Below are positions 1 through 8,885 of a DNA stretch of 64,000 nt, one piece after another (position 1 is the stretch's first letter; the number at the start of each line of letters is the position of its first letter). The notes under the pieces are model-generated. The model saw only the letters and a list, made by a program, of their open reading frames with translations, searched no databases and was not told the origin of the DNA. The translations under genes and the position numbers were made by a program. The stretch spans positions 1-64,000 of the forward strand of contig CAZRRJ010000001.1 of NCBI GenBank assembly GCA_964602515.1. The letters run 5' to 3'. The stretch comes from Carboxylicivirga sp964602515 (GTDB taxonomy: Bacteria; Bacteroidota; Bacteroidia; Bacteroidales; Marinilabiliaceae).

Positions 1-1344
1 ACCACCCGAAGGTGCATCAAACCATTCTACCACCACGTTATTTGGCAAGGCACTTTTATTAATCGCACTATTGGCATTGATTGTTTGTAGGGGGCTTTGT
101 TCACATTCAATAATATCTCCTTTAGAAGTTGGTTGATCTGTTTTATTAATTGTTAGCTGCACTTCCGTTCTGCTATGACTCAGGCAGCTTGTAGTTGTAT
201 TTTTTGTCTGTGCATAATAGCTAATACTTCCCTCAGTATTAAGTATTGGATTACTTACCCTATTACCTCCGGTAGGTGCATCATACCATTCGATTACCTC
301 GTTGGCTGCTAAAACAGAGATACTATTATTGGCATTTAAGGTTTGAATCTTACCTTGTGCGCATTCAATAATATCTCCTTTTGAAGTTGGAGCTACAGGC
401 ATATTGATTTTATAAGAGACACTGTTGGCATTACCACAGTAATCAGTATATTGACAAGTGTAAGTTGTTGGTAATACTGGATTTACAATGACAGTGTGAT
501 CTGTTGTACTATTGATATAACTATTAGGGCTCCAGCTGTATCCAGAACCTTTGGCAGGTGCAGTAATGGTATGGCTAACTCCCGGGCATGATGTTATGTT
601 GGTATTGACAGGGAAATTAACTTTTACTTTATGTTGGTTTCTTTTGCCACCTGTGGTAGCTGAAAAGGCCCAGAAAACTAAGGTATTGTTATTAAAAGTA
701 TTAGATATAAAGTTGCTTGTTTTACTATGATTGTAAGTTGTACCGTTAGAGTGTGTAAATTCAACTGAAAAAGTTTGCGTGTTATTGACATGAGGATTCC
801 ATTTTACTTTTACCTGGTGCCATTTACCATTTTCAATATTCGAAAGTGTAGTGAAACTATTTCTTAGAGTGGATAAGGATTGGGAACTGTGGTTAGTATT
901 ACCGTTGTTTAAAATGGCGATATGATCAGAACCAGGGTCATGTAGTGGACTATTATAGTATGTATCAAACTCTACGAATAAGCTGGGATTGAAATTGCCA
1001 ACTCCCAGTCCACCTCCTCCTGTAAAAGTACTGGCACAATCTCCGTGTAGCATAAAAACAATACCATCAGCACCAGAATCAGAAGTGCCAAAATAAAGCT
1101 CAAATGTTAATTCAAAACTATATTGTAAGTCAATGGGGTATGGATTTTCTAATGCGCCAAGTTCGGAATAGCTATTACTGGTTAGTTGATACTCATTGAC
1201 TGTATTTGCTACCAGTTGTGCTTCTCCATATGTTGTAAATGATGTTTGGGAATAACTCCGGATAGATATAAACATCAAAAATACATAGAAAACTATTTTA
1301 TTAAAATATAGTTGATTTTGAAATTTATTGATAAGTATCATCAT
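1..1344 (-). CDS. Secreted L-type lectin / Ig-like repeat protein, 3'-truncated by window edge
   Basis: The minus frame is open from position 1344 to the left edge (448 codons, no stop), so the C-terminus is missing. Tandem ATG codons at 1344 and 1341 start a hydrophobic signal peptide ending near IRSYSQ. Residues about 30-235 look like a bacterial legume-type lectin domain: DGIVFMLHGD, then GGLGVGNFNPSLFVEFDTYY and a later DHIAILNNG, the usual carbohydrate/metal-binding layout of that fold. From about residue 235 on come Ig-like modules, with two near-identical units beginning TSKGDIIEC and ending EW(Y/F)DAP(T/S)GG. This architecture is typical of large Bacteroidota adhesins, often exported by the type IX system, but the sorting domain would lie outside the window. 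Adhesin function is inferred. Confidence 0.85.
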   Translation of the reverse strand, partial: MMILINKFQNQLYFNKIVFYVFLMFISIRSYSQTSFTTYGEAQLVANTVNEYQLTSNSYSELGALENPYPIDLQYSFELTFELYFGTSDSGADGIVFMLHGDCASTFTGGGGLGVGNFNPSLFVEFDTYYNSPLHDPGSDHIAILNNGNTNHSSQSLSTLRNSFTTLSNIENGKWHQVKVKWNPHVNNTQTFSVEFTHSNGTTYNHSKTSNFISNTFNNNTLVFWAFSATTGGKRNQHKVKVNFPVNTNITSCPGVSHTITAPAKGSGYSWSPNSYINSTTDHTVIVNPVLPTTYTCQYTDYCGNANSVSYKINMPVAPTSKGDIIECAQGKIQTLNANNSISVLAANEVIEWYDAPTGGNRVSNPILNTEGSISYYAQTKNTTTSCLSHSRTEVQLTINKTDQPTSKGDIIECEQSPLQTINANSAINKSALPNNVVVEWFDAPSGG

Positions 1345-2033
1345 AGAACGGAACTATTAGTAATATTAAAAACAATGGGAGAAGTAGGTTAAGTGCTTTA
1401 ACACAAATAGTATTTAAGCAGACCGGGCAATGTGTGATTCAATAGCTTGAATATTACAACACAATTTGAAAATAAATACCATGTAAATGAATACACTTAA
1501 AATTTAATATTATTTTTTGGTTCAGGTTAATCTTGGTTTTTAATGTAACAAAACTATTTAAAATTGACCTTTTGATAGTGGGGATATTGCGTAAAATACA
1601 TACGGAAAATCCGTATTTATGACTACGTAATTTGCGTAGTGTTAGATAAATAATATGCCCATATCAGGTGTTTAGAGTATATTAATCATAGATTTGATGT
1701 GTTTATAATGTATTGTTTATGAGGTTTTTACTATTGTGTAAATGTAAACTTCCCGGATTGTAAAACCTGATACTACATTGAACCCAATAGCTATAAGATT
1801 CAAAATAAGATTGGTATAAATTGAATGTGTTTGCTTTTTGATGAGAATTTAATTGCTATAGCTTACTGTCTTATACCAACCTGAGCAAGCATAGCTTTCT
1901 GTAAGTATGACTTGTTACCCGCAGTTCAAGTCCCAATGGTTTAAGCCAATTTGTTTTGAGACTTGAATCAGAAGGCACTATAAATGGAGTATAAGCTTAT
2001 TATTTTCAAATTATTGAAAATGAAAAATATGTA
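1345..2033. other. Intergenic, AT-rich, with one palindrome
   Basis: No credible gene. The only clear structure is at 1600-1639: a 7-bp inverted repeat (ATACGGA, 3-nt spacer, TCCGTAT) followed by CTACG/CGTAG arms. It lies about 255 nt upstream of the lectin start. Confidence 0.6.
1600..1616. promoter_or_regulatory. Palindromic operator candidate
   Basis: ATACGGA-AAA-TCCGTAT is a perfect 7-bp inverted repeat in an AT-rich gap. A second, smaller inverted repeat (CTACG at 1623-1627, CGTAG at 1635-1639) follows directly. The size fits a dimeric regulator site. Which protein binds, and which flanking gene is controlled, cannot be told from the window. Confidence 0.35.
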
Positions 2034-2648
2034 TTATACCCACGAATTGGAATAATCAGAATCTTTAAATTTAGCGGCTAAACCTTTAAATTGCTTTAAA
2101 CGTAAAGCTTCATCAGCTTCCATACCTAATTCCTTCATAATACGTTCGGTCGACCACCCATTTTCGGTTAATAGTTTTACCACATCTGCAATACCATCTA
2201 TTTGGTGTTTACCCCTGGCTCTATTGTGCCTGATAGTAGCAACAATTCGCTCGTTTTCAGAAATATTTAAGATGACTACAGGAACTTTGTTGTTTAAGCG
2301 TGTTTTTAATTCTTTACATTTCTCTATTAGCTTAAAACGGTGGAAGCCATCTATTAGTTCGTAAGTGTTGTTACCCTTATTACGTACAATTAAAGGACAG
2401 GTAATACCATGGTTAGTCATTGATAGCAGTAACAAACGTTTTTCTGCTACTGCCACCTTATTGGGGTTGTATGTGTTAGCCACTATATGTTTTATTGGAA
2501 CCCACCTGATATATGATACAGGTTCTTTAATCTGATAGTCACCTTTTTGGGTAAACTTAGCTGATAATTCATTAATTAGTTCCAGTTTTTCACTATCATC
2601 GAGCTTGTCAAAGAGTTCGAGTATGGTATTAAAATGGATTGCTTTCAT
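2034..2648 (-). CDS. IbrB-like ParB/sulfiredoxin-fold protein
   Basis: A 204-residue protein with a ParB-like N-terminal domain at about residues 47-145. Visible motifs are the DGFHRF stretch (100-105), equivalent to the ParB G-x-RR/GxHR region, and HNRARGKH (141-148). A helix-turn-helix-like segment follows at about 155-185. It sits 2 nt downstream of the PAPS-reductase-like gene, in the same order as the ibrA-ibrB pair. In E. coli, IbrA/IbrB are known as co-activators of immunoglobulin-binding (eib) genes, and the pair is common on prophages and islands. The biochemical activity of the family is not established, so a role here is inferred from pairing and motifs. Codons and composition resemble the neighbours. 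Confidence 0.8.
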   Translation of the reverse strand: MKAIHFNTILELFDKLDDSEKLELINELSAKFTQKGDYQIKEPVSYIRWVPIKHIVANTYNPNKVAVAEKRLLLLSMTNHGITCPLIVRNKGNNTYELIDGFHRFKLIEKCKELKTRLNNKVPVVILNISENERIVATIRHNRARGKHQIDGIADVVKLLTENGWSTERIMKELGMEADEALRLKQFKGLAAKFKDSDYSNSWV

Positions 2649-2650
2649 CT

Positions 2651-3826
2651 TTAATTAATTCTTTTTGAATAGAGTTCGTCATATGTTTTTTTGGTTTGAC
2701 AAAAGCCAATACTTCTGCACCACCAATCGTTCTTTACAATACATTTTGCAATTCTTCTCCACGATGGGACTTTCCCGGCATTTTCAAGTTTTAAGTTGCT
2801 TTCATCAGGTATTAAGTCAAACGGAAAACCATGGTTGTTCCACCAGCTTACAAATGTTCTTATCTTCTTTTCGTAGTGAGAACGCGTTATTACAGGCATA
2901 GACTCTAAAAGCAGGTTAACGTATTGTTTCCATGTCAAACCATTCGGCAGGACAACTTTTCGCCTTCCTAAAATTGCCGTTTTGCTATAAATTGATCCAA
3001 AGTTTACACCGCTTACCCTTAAAATTACTCTATCCCATAATTCAGGTTCAATGATGTGGAAGTATTCGAGACTCTGGCGCTGATCATCACCATATGGCTG
3101 ACATATTCTGGCCTGGTGAATGGTTAAGCCACACAGGTAAAATTTATCATATAGTTTATTGTATGATACTTTATTTTTGCCTACATAGCGCCATATGTCT
3201 TCTGTACGCCAATCATAAATAGGGTATGAATAAACTAAATTTTTTGATGCCCTGCTCATCCAATTGAGGTCATTCCAAGGTTTTGTGGATACGGAGATAA
3301 AGCGATTTAAACTTTCATCAGCTCTAATGCCTAATAAACAGGAGCATAGTTGGCCATTCGAAAACCAATTGCCCCACTCAAATACAAATTCTTCAAACTC
3401 CATTCCGTATTTGTAAAAAGGATAATAATTATAATCGCTAATCACACTATCATTATCCGGCATTGGACGAATCCACTTGTCTTTTTCCTCTGGATCCCAG
3501 CAACGCCAGTGAGGTTGAAATACACTTATCGAATTTCGCAGGTTTAGGGGAAGGCATACCCAATGCAGGTTAATATCATCGTTATTAAGGGTCATTTCAT
3601 TAATATGATCAATGGTTAAGCTGTATTGCCCTTCCAGATCAATAAATAATACATCTAAGGGCAAACATCCTTTCTGCCGGGCAATATCAAGTGCAATATG
3701 AAGCATTACAGTACTGTCTTTTCCACCGCTAAAAGCAAGATAAGTTTTGGGGAAGATATCAAACAATTGTTCTATGCGCTGTGTTGCAACGGTGTTTACG
3801 TCAACATCTAAGTAATATTTGGGCAT
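2651..3826 (-). CDS. IbrA-like phosphoadenosine phosphosulfate reductase family protein (DUF3440-like)
   Basis: A 391-residue ATP-pyrophosphatase-fold protein. The PP-loop SGGKDS is at residues 33-38, just after a short N-terminal helix, followed by FIDLEGQYS, where sulfate-activating PAPS reductases also have an acidic residue. It is longer than assimilatory CysH (about 240 residues). The extra C-terminal half, rich in W and with Cys clusters (GQLCSCLLG, ARICQP), matches the IbrA/DUF3440 group rather than sulfate reduction. No cysDN or other sulfate-assimilation gene is nearby. It is the first gene of a two-gene unit with the ParB-like gene (2-nt gap), which supports a joint function. Substrate unknown. 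Confidence 0.82.
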   Translation of the reverse strand: MPKYYLDVDVNTVATQRIEQLFDIFPKTYLAFSGGKDSTVMLHIALDIARQKGCLPLDVLFIDLEGQYSLTIDHINEMTLNNDDINLHWVCLPLNLRNSISVFQPHWRCWDPEEKDKWIRPMPDNDSVISDYNYYPFYKYGMEFEEFVFEWGNWFSNGQLCSCLLGIRADESLNRFISVSTKPWNDLNWMSRASKNLVYSYPIYDWRTEDIWRYVGKNKVSYNKLYDKFYLCGLTIHQARICQPYGDDQRQSLEYFHIIEPELWDRVILRVSGVNFGSIYSKTAILGRRKVVLPNGLTWKQYVNLLLESMPVITRSHYEKKIRTFVSWWNNHGFPFDLIPDESNLKLENAGKVPSWRRIAKCIVKNDWWCRSIGFCQTKKTYDELYSKRIN

Positions 3827-4337
3827 ATTAAATTAAATTGTAAATACAGTTAAATAATCTATACTATTTTCTAATTTTCATTAGTGTTTTTTTGATTTGT
3901 AATTTTTATTGTACTCTTATATTTAAACCTGTTGTTATGTGCATGCCAAAGTTTGCACACAGATTCTGATCTGACCGAGCCAGGTAAAACCTTTTTGTAT
4001 ATATTAAGTTTTAATCGTTAATGCTGTCAGGAAAAATACATATTATATTACAAAGAGAAAAAAAACATCATCGTAATTAATATTATTGGTTATAATGGTT
4101 GTCGTATGTTTTAATAAGTTGTTAATCAGTATTATATTGGGCGGTTGAAATAGGGTTGTTTATTTTAAACAGGTTCAATAATATTGATTTTGCTTATACA
4201 TATTATCTTGTACATCAATTATTTTGTATAAAATAAAGCTTGATTTTGTGATCAAATAAAAAACAGTGTTTTTGTATGTTATTTAAAAGGTTTAATAACA
4301 GGTTTAAATAACGGGAGAGAGTTAAGGAAGTTGTTGG
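3827..4337. other. Intergenic gap, AT-rich
   Basis: No gene seen. It separates the start of the minus-strand IbrA-like gene from the remnant insertion sequence and presumably holds the promoter of the former, although no clear TAnnTTTG box was found there. Confidence 0.5.
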
Positions 4338-4706
4338 TTGTTACAAAATAGCTTGACAACAATAGTCAAAAAAACAGATTATAATACTTTTGAAATCAGT
4401 TTTCGCAGATGGGCTGTTAGTCTGCATGATGGCAGTTATATAAGTATTTATGATATTAGAGATTGTTTTTACCTTAGTAGAAGACCTTATAACGATATTA
4501 TAAAGCGCAGGCTAGTGCGTTATTCTTATGAATTACATTTATTCTTTGGCCTTATGAGTTCAAAAGAAAGAGAAGACAACAAGCAGCTTGAGTAGCGCTT
4601 AAGACATTTGGAGCAGCAACAGGAACAAGCAACGATGAAAAACATTTGGTTCAAGACCTTAATTGATGTTAGAGAAAGCGAGCTTAAAATCTGTCAATTT
4701 ATTTTA
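4338..4706 (+). pseudogene. Insertion-sequence orfA (HTH transposase subunit) remnant with in-frame amber stop
   Basis: One frame runs from about 4338 through a single TAG at 4593-4595 and continues in the same frame. Read through the stop, it gives ...MSSKEREDNKQLE-stop-RLRHLEQQQEQATMKN then IWFKTLIDVRESELKI. That is the coiled-coil plus 'TLIDVAEEELKI' ending of Bacteroidota IS3-like OrfA proteins. The only possible starts are weak (TTG). The basic IRKK tail is replaced by unrelated sequence and no orfB follows. I read this as a decayed transposase fragment. Confidence 0.6.
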
Positions 4707-4755
4707 GGGCGACACACTGTGGAGGGTAAGGTGCCCCTATGGGCGGGTTTGTTGA

Positions 4756-4985
4756 GCCTGTTGAGATGCTTATTAAGCCTGTTGGTGAGTCAAACAAGCC
4801 GATGGGAGAGTGAGGTAAGCCTGTTGAATGGGAAAGAGGTTCTTATGTATGGGTGCGTAATGCCTGTTGGAGGGTTTGTAGTACCTGTTGAAATGCTTTG
4901 TAAGCCTGTTGACGGGTTAAGTAAGTCGATGGATAGGTGAGGTAGGCTTATTGGAAGGTAAGTAGCCCCGATGGGCTGTATAGAC
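4756..4985. repeat. Degenerate 21-bp tandem repeat, about 11 copies
   Basis: A core of (A)AGCCTGTTG or AAGCCGATGG recurs at about 4756, 4777, 4798, 4819, 4840, 4862, 4883, 4904, 4925, 4946 and 4967, which is an almost exact 21-bp period. Twenty-one bases is seven codons; one frame reads KPVEMLI, KPVGESN, KPMGE-stop. This suggests a decayed coding heptapeptide repeat. It directly follows the orfA remnant. Confidence 0.75.
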
Positions 4986-4998
4986 AGGTCTCGGGGCT
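4964..4998 (-). terminator. Hairpin downstream of the 5023-5721 gene
   Basis: AGCCCCGA (4964-4971) pairs perfectly with TCGGGGCT (4991-4998) across a 19-nt loop. It lies 25 nt past the stop of the minus-strand gene. No clean T-run follows on the minus strand, so it could be a weak terminator or an RNA-stabilising end. The left arm is made from the last copy of the 21-bp repeat. Confidence 0.4.
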
Positions 4999-5022
4999 AG
5001 TAAAATAAAGGGTTTTACTGTT

Positions 5023-5721
5023 TTACCCCTTATGACTTCTGTAATACTTTTCGCGTCTGTCTTCATTTTTCCAGAATACATAGCGCCCGTATTCACGAAT
5101 AGTGCTTACACGTTCTGATAAGAGAGTAAAGGCCTTATCACGAAGCTTTTTAGTGTGGCTACTCTCATCAGATGAACCATTGGCATTGGCAAGTAACTCA
5201 GCCAGGTGACGAGATAAGGTTCGGGCACTTTGCAGGTAAGTTGTATCGAAATTAATGTCAGCCAGTGGCTCAGGGTTCTTTTCACCTAATACCGCTAATT
5301 CAAGTAGATCCTGTATCATATCAACTTGTCCGCGCCCCTCATTAATACGCATCACTTTGGTTAAAGTATTTGGCTGGTTGCGGAATGCAAATTTAAAGTG
5401 GTGCAGCAATTTATCACGTTCTTCAAAAGCTGTAGGTGCAATATTCAGCCATTCTTTTTGAGCTTCCTGCCGGGCACGGAACTCGCTCATCCATTGTGCC
5501 TGGCAATAGCGCAAGGCACCCGATAATGGCATTAATTCATCAATAATACTTACATCCATACCGACAGCAGTTAAGGCCTTTTTGTCTTTAGTAGCTTCCA
5601 CTGCAAGAGACTCTACGCTAGCAGTAAACTCATCTACTGGTTGGTTAGGCAGTTTAATGTCTTTATCTGCTACTGCCTCAATTTGATCTTTCCATGTGTT
5701 AAAATTTTCAATGTAACTCAT
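5023..5721 (-). CDS. Conserved-looking hypothetical helical protein
   Basis: A 232-residue cytoplasmic protein without signal peptide or membrane segment. It is predicted to be nearly all alpha-helical from its alternating charged/hydrophobic pattern (SYIENFNTWKDQIEAVADKD at the start; LRDKAFTLLSERVSTIREYG near the end). I do not recognise the family. It resembles the many Bacteroidota helical-bundle proteins of about 230-250 residues with no assigned role. It is monocistronic: 300 nt separate it from the tandem repeat on one side and 456 nt of non-coding sequence from the glycosyltransferase cluster on the other. A GC-rich inverted repeat lies directly upstream of the start. Confidence 0.7.
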   Translation of the reverse strand: MSYIENFNTWKDQIEAVADKDIKLPNQPVDEFTASVESLAVEATKDKKALTAVGMDVSIIDELMPLSGALRYCQAQWMSEFRARQEAQKEWLNIAPTAFEERDKLLHHFKFAFRNQPNTLTKVMRINEGRGQVDMIQDLLELAVLGEKNPEPLADINFDTTYLQSARTLSRHLAELLANANGSSDESSHTKKLRDKAFTLLSERVSTIREYGRYVFWKNEDRREKYYRSHKG

Positions 5722-5754
5722 GCTTATGTATTTTTAATCCTATATTGTAAAGCT

Positions 5755-5815
5755 CCGCCGGCCTCCTCTTCCAATGCGCAACGCCAAGCAGGCAAGGTTG
5801 ATGACCAGCCGGCGG
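5755..5815. repeat. GC-rich inverted repeat element
   Basis: CCGCCGGC (5755-5762) and GCCGGCGG (5808-5815) are perfect inverted arms around 45 nt. The whole segment is much richer in GC than the AT-rich surroundings. It sits 34 nt upstream of the start of the minus-strand gene at 5721. It could be a short interspersed repeat or a 5' UTR structure. Confidence 0.5.
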
Positions 5816-6177
5816 TTTACTTTCAAATATTTATCATAAATATAGTGTCATATAACTATAGTACAATGCAATTAATTATATAAATTATACCTCTATTTGA
5901 TAAACGGTTATTTACTGTTGATAAACGGCTTAATATTTATGATGAATGAATAAGTGTGAGTAATGCAAAAATAAAGCAAGGAATGATGATTATTTAGATA
6001 ATAGATAATTAGATAATTGACTATTAGGTTTTTATGTGATATATAAGAAGATGGTATATTTACAGCTCCGATAGCAATTTTGGGGTGCGTTAATAATATT
6101 AATATGGTGGCCAGGTTTAATTTATTTCTGGCAATCAGTTATTTAAAGAGAGATAAGTCAATTGTTTCTTCTTTATT
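5816..6177. other. Intergenic, AT-rich
   Basis: No gene or clear signal seen between the GC-rich inverted repeat and the end of the glycosyltransferase cluster. Short direct repeats of the type ATAGATAATTAGATAATTGA occur near 6000. Confidence 0.5.
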
Positions 6178-7020
6178 TTATTTGTTTAATGTTTTTCGTT
6201 TTTGAGCTCGCCAGAACTGGTCATCAAACTTTCGTTCAAAAGGAATAAAAAAGTGTTTTATTGTATACTCTTGTGTTTCCTGCATCATATTAAAACCACT
6301 GGCGCTAAAAATACGCTTACAATATGGAAATAATTCATAAGAAGGGTAATGAAAAATAACTTGGTTAACATCAAAGAGCTTGTCTTTAATATTTGTATTA
6401 ACCAGCAGGTAAGGTTGGCTGTTTTCTATTTTTGCAATGTCTTTGGCATAGTTTATTAAAGCACTTAATTCGGCAGGGTTATCGGCATGAGAAATAAGCC
6501 AGATGTCCTTATTGAGAGGTAGGTTATGCTGTTTTTTTATAGTTGCACCTACTGTGCTGTTGCTGGAGGGGAGGGTAATTTTAAGGTGATTAACCTGCTC
6601 AGATGAATTTTGGATAAAAGCCAGGTGGGCTGGTTCGGGTTCTTCAAGTAAATAAGTTGTTTTAAAATGGCAATCGGAAACAAGATGCTTTTGGTATGCC
6701 TCCCACTTTAAGCGGCGACAAATATAGTTAACATTAATATGTGATGGAAAAGCAACTTGGTTTAATTCGCCTTTTAAACCGCATGGAAACGTATCAATAT
6801 AAAATGATGTTACATGCTCTGTTGCTAATACATTATTTAATATATCTGCCTTATCAATTCCCTTGTTGGGTATAATAAGCAAGTGCTTATCATCCACAAA
6901 GCTGCTTGCAGTATTAGCGGTGGTTATTATTTTGTAATTCTTAATACCCCACTGGCGCATTAGTTTTAAAGCACGGCTTATATGTCCCAGTCCGCCTCCA
7001 GGCGCATAATATAAAGTCAT
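6178..7020 (-). CDS. MurG-like / GT-B glycosyltransferase-like protein
   Basis: A 280-residue protein that begins MTLYYAPGGGLGHISRALKL. The GGGLGH loop (residues 8-13) is the nucleotide-sugar transferase hallmark of the MurG/MGT type of GT-B fold, where it contacts the acceptor side. The C-terminal half includes a plausible donor region (LFPYCKRIFSASGFNMMQET), equivalent to the GG-x-NT loop. It is shorter than MurG (about 350 residues). It is the last gene of the minus-strand sugar-transfer cluster, 40 nt after a lipoprotein gene. Substrates cannot be named from sequence. Confidence 0.7.
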   Translation of the reverse strand: MTLYYAPGGGLGHISRALKLMRQWGIKNYKIITTANTASSFVDDKHLLIIPNKGIDKADILNNVLATEHVTSFYIDTFPCGLKGELNQVAFPSHINVNYICRRLKWEAYQKHLVSDCHFKTTYLLEEPEPAHLAFIQNSSEQVNHLKITLPSSNSTVGATIKKQHNLPLNKDIWLISHADNPAELSALINYAKDIAKIENSQPYLLVNTNIKDKLFDVNQVIFHYPSYELFPYCKRIFSASGFNMMQETQEYTIKHFFIPFERKFDDQFWRAQKRKTLNK

Positions 7021-7060
7021 TAATCCTTAATGTTTCTAAGTTCAGATTTCCCAATGAGGC

Positions 7061-7693
7061 TCATTTTAACAGCAGTTCGGTAACTATTATACAACGGTAG
7101 GTTATTTCAATCTCGTTTAAAGCCAATACGCCTGCAATTTTATTTGTGCTAAGGCCAATCGCATAAATAGGCTTGTCGTCGTTATACGTTATTGTAGCGA
7201 TGTTATTATTAAAGGTAACACTGCCTGTTTTATTCCCCTGTTTATAAATATTAAACAACTGGCTGTTTTTCCTTTTGATTTCAAAGGGTTTTGTCATTTC
7301 GTTATCGGCTGCTACCTTAATTTTATCTGCATATATTTTAACCTTGTAAAGCAGCTCGCCATCTTCCTTTTTAAGCTTAATGGCATCATCATAAACATTT
7401 ATTTTTGCAAGTGTATTTCCCTGCTTATCCATGTACTTTGCCTTTCCCGAATGTCCAATTTTTCGGTATAAATGAATATCACCAAGGTTAATTATTACAT
7501 CAGATCCAATTAAAATATCACCAATAGATACATTTTCTGCATTATTCAGGTAAATGGTGGTTTGCTCAATGGCATTGTTTGTTTTTATTTCTGGCGCAAT
7601 AACTTCTGTATTATGAGACGTTTGCTTTTTATTACCCTTTCCACATGCGGAAAGTAGTATTGCTATCAAAAGAAGGTGGCTTAACCTGATCAT
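7061..7693 (-). CDS. Lipoprotein of unknown function
   Basis: A 210-residue protein with a lipoprotein signal peptide (MIRLSHLLLIAILLSAC, acylated Cys17). The mature part is rich in short beta-strand patterns with repeated (Y/K)-x-N-x-D-(N/K) turns, such as DKQGNTLAKINVYDDAIKL and FNNNIATITYNDDKPI, suggesting a beta-repeat fold. I do not recognise the family. It lies 4 nt after the GT4 gene at 7698-8885 and before the MurG-like gene, so it is co-transcribed with the glycosyltransferases. Confidence 0.65.
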   Translation of the reverse strand: MIRLSHLLLIAILLSACGKGNKKQTSHNTEVIAPEIKTNNAIEQTTIYLNNAENVSIGDILIGSDVIINLGDIHLYRKIGHSGKAKYMDKQGNTLAKINVYDDAIKLKKEDGELLYKVKIYADKIKVAADNEMTKPFEIKRKNSQLFNIYKQGNKTGSVTFNNNIATITYNDDKPIYAIGLSTNKIAGVLALNEIEITYRCIIVTELLLK

Positions 7694-7697
7694 GCGA

Positions 7698-8885
7698 TTA
7701 AAAATTAACTGGTGACTGTATGGTTTTTATTTTATTTGAGTTGATAAGGGTATTCTGATGCTTGCCTGAGAAAAACTGGTCGTACAAAACAGCTTCTTGG
7801 TTGGCAGAGTAATTGGCAGCTACGTGCTTTTTAAGCGTATGTCCCATTTGAGCTCTTTTGTTAGTACTCATTTTTACGGCTTTAAAAATCTGGCGGGCAC
7901 AAGCCTCTTTGTCTGAGGGGTGAAAAGTAAGGCCGTTTTCACAGTCTGTTAAAATGTCTTTCATACCATCAATGTTACTTGCTAGTACTGGTATTCCCAG
8001 TATACCTGCCTCCAATAGTACATTGGGCATACCTTCGTAAAATGAAGGTATGGCTATCCAGTCACAAGCAGTATAATACTTCAATAAGGTATTACGATCC
8101 ATAAAGGGCAATTGACTTGTTTGCAACTGGTATTTGTCAATCAGTTGTTTTACTTTTTCATCGTTGGTATCACCTGTTACTACCAGGTGTACAAGCTCTT
8201 TAACGCCCGATTTAACCAATGCTTCCAGGAAAAAATGAATGCCTTTTTTTTCTTTTAACACGCCAAATAAACCAATGGTTATGGTACCCGAAGCCGTGTT
8301 GCTCTGTCTCCATTCAAGCATGCTGTCCACCTCACTTTTAAGTGGAAGCCAGTTATGGCTGTTAATGCCGTTGGGAATGTAATGTATATTTGTTTTGGGA
8401 TAGAGTATTTGAATTTTACGGGCTTTATCAAGGCTATTTGCACAAACCTCGCTGGAAAAGCTAAAAGCCTGGTCTAAATAATATTTACGTTTGGGAGAGA
8501 AAACAGATATATCAAAATCATTTCCCCGAATAAATGTGTAAAGGGGTTTGTTAAACAACCGCGCATATACAGGGGCTCCATTTAAAGGTAATAAACCACC
8601 AAAAGCCACAAGCTTATCATACTGAAGAGTTGTAGCTGGGTTGCTTAAAAAATTTAAACCCAGGTTGAGTGTGTGTGAAATATCATGGTGCTTTGGAATT
8701 GCTGTATAACTACCATTCAGTTTTTGTTCGGTAAAAAACGGCTTTTTACGATTTGTAAAATGTAAAATGTGAATTTCGTAATCCAGCTTTCGCAAAAACG
8801 CAACTATCCTGTTACAAGATTCTGCCATGCCTCCCTTGTTAGGGGGGTAGTTTTCTGTTATCCAAAGGAGTTTTTTTGTTGTCAT
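7698..8885 (-). CDS. Glycosyltransferase family 4
   Basis: A 395-residue GT-B enzyme. The N-terminal Rossmann half starts with LLWITENYPPNKGGMAESC (glycine-rich acceptor loop), and PNGIN at 171-175 marks the domain linker. The C-terminal donor half has GLFGVLKEKKGIHFFLEAL and the diagnostic EGMPNVLLEAG (284-294), with the two glutamates of the E-x7-E motif spaced as in GT4. It would transfer a sugar from an NDP-donor in the cytoplasm to a glycan or lipid. Its start codon overlaps the stop of the preceding zinc-ribbon gene (TAATG), indicating translational coupling. Confidence 0.9.
   Translation of the reverse strand: MTTKKLLWITENYPPNKGGMAESCNRIVAFLRKLDYEIHILHFTNRKKPFFTEQKLNGSYTAIPKHHDISHTLNLGLNFLSNPATTLQYDKLVAFGGLLPLNGAPVYARLFNKPLYTFIRGNDFDISVFSPKRKYYLDQAFSFSSEVCANSLDKARKIQILYPKTNIHYIPNGINSHNWLPLKSEVDSMLEWRQSNTASGTITIGLFGVLKEKKGIHFFLEALVKSGVKELVHLVVTGDTNDEKVKQLIDKYQLQTSQLPFMDRNTLLKYYTACDWIAIPSFYEGMPNVLLEAGILGIPVLASNIDGMKDILTDCENGLTFHPSDKEACARQIFKAVKMSTNKRAQMGHTLKKHVAANYSANQEAVLYDQFFSGKHQNTLINSNKIKTIQSPVNF

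Noticed and set aside
2651..3826. Assignment as CysH (assimilatory PAPS reductase) or DndC
   Set aside because: It is too long for CysH and no sulfate-assimilation or dnd genes flank it; pairing with a ParB-like gene fits IbrA better.
4756..4985. CRISPR array
   Set aside because: The 21-bp units abut each other with no spacers, vary in sequence and have no cas genes nearby.
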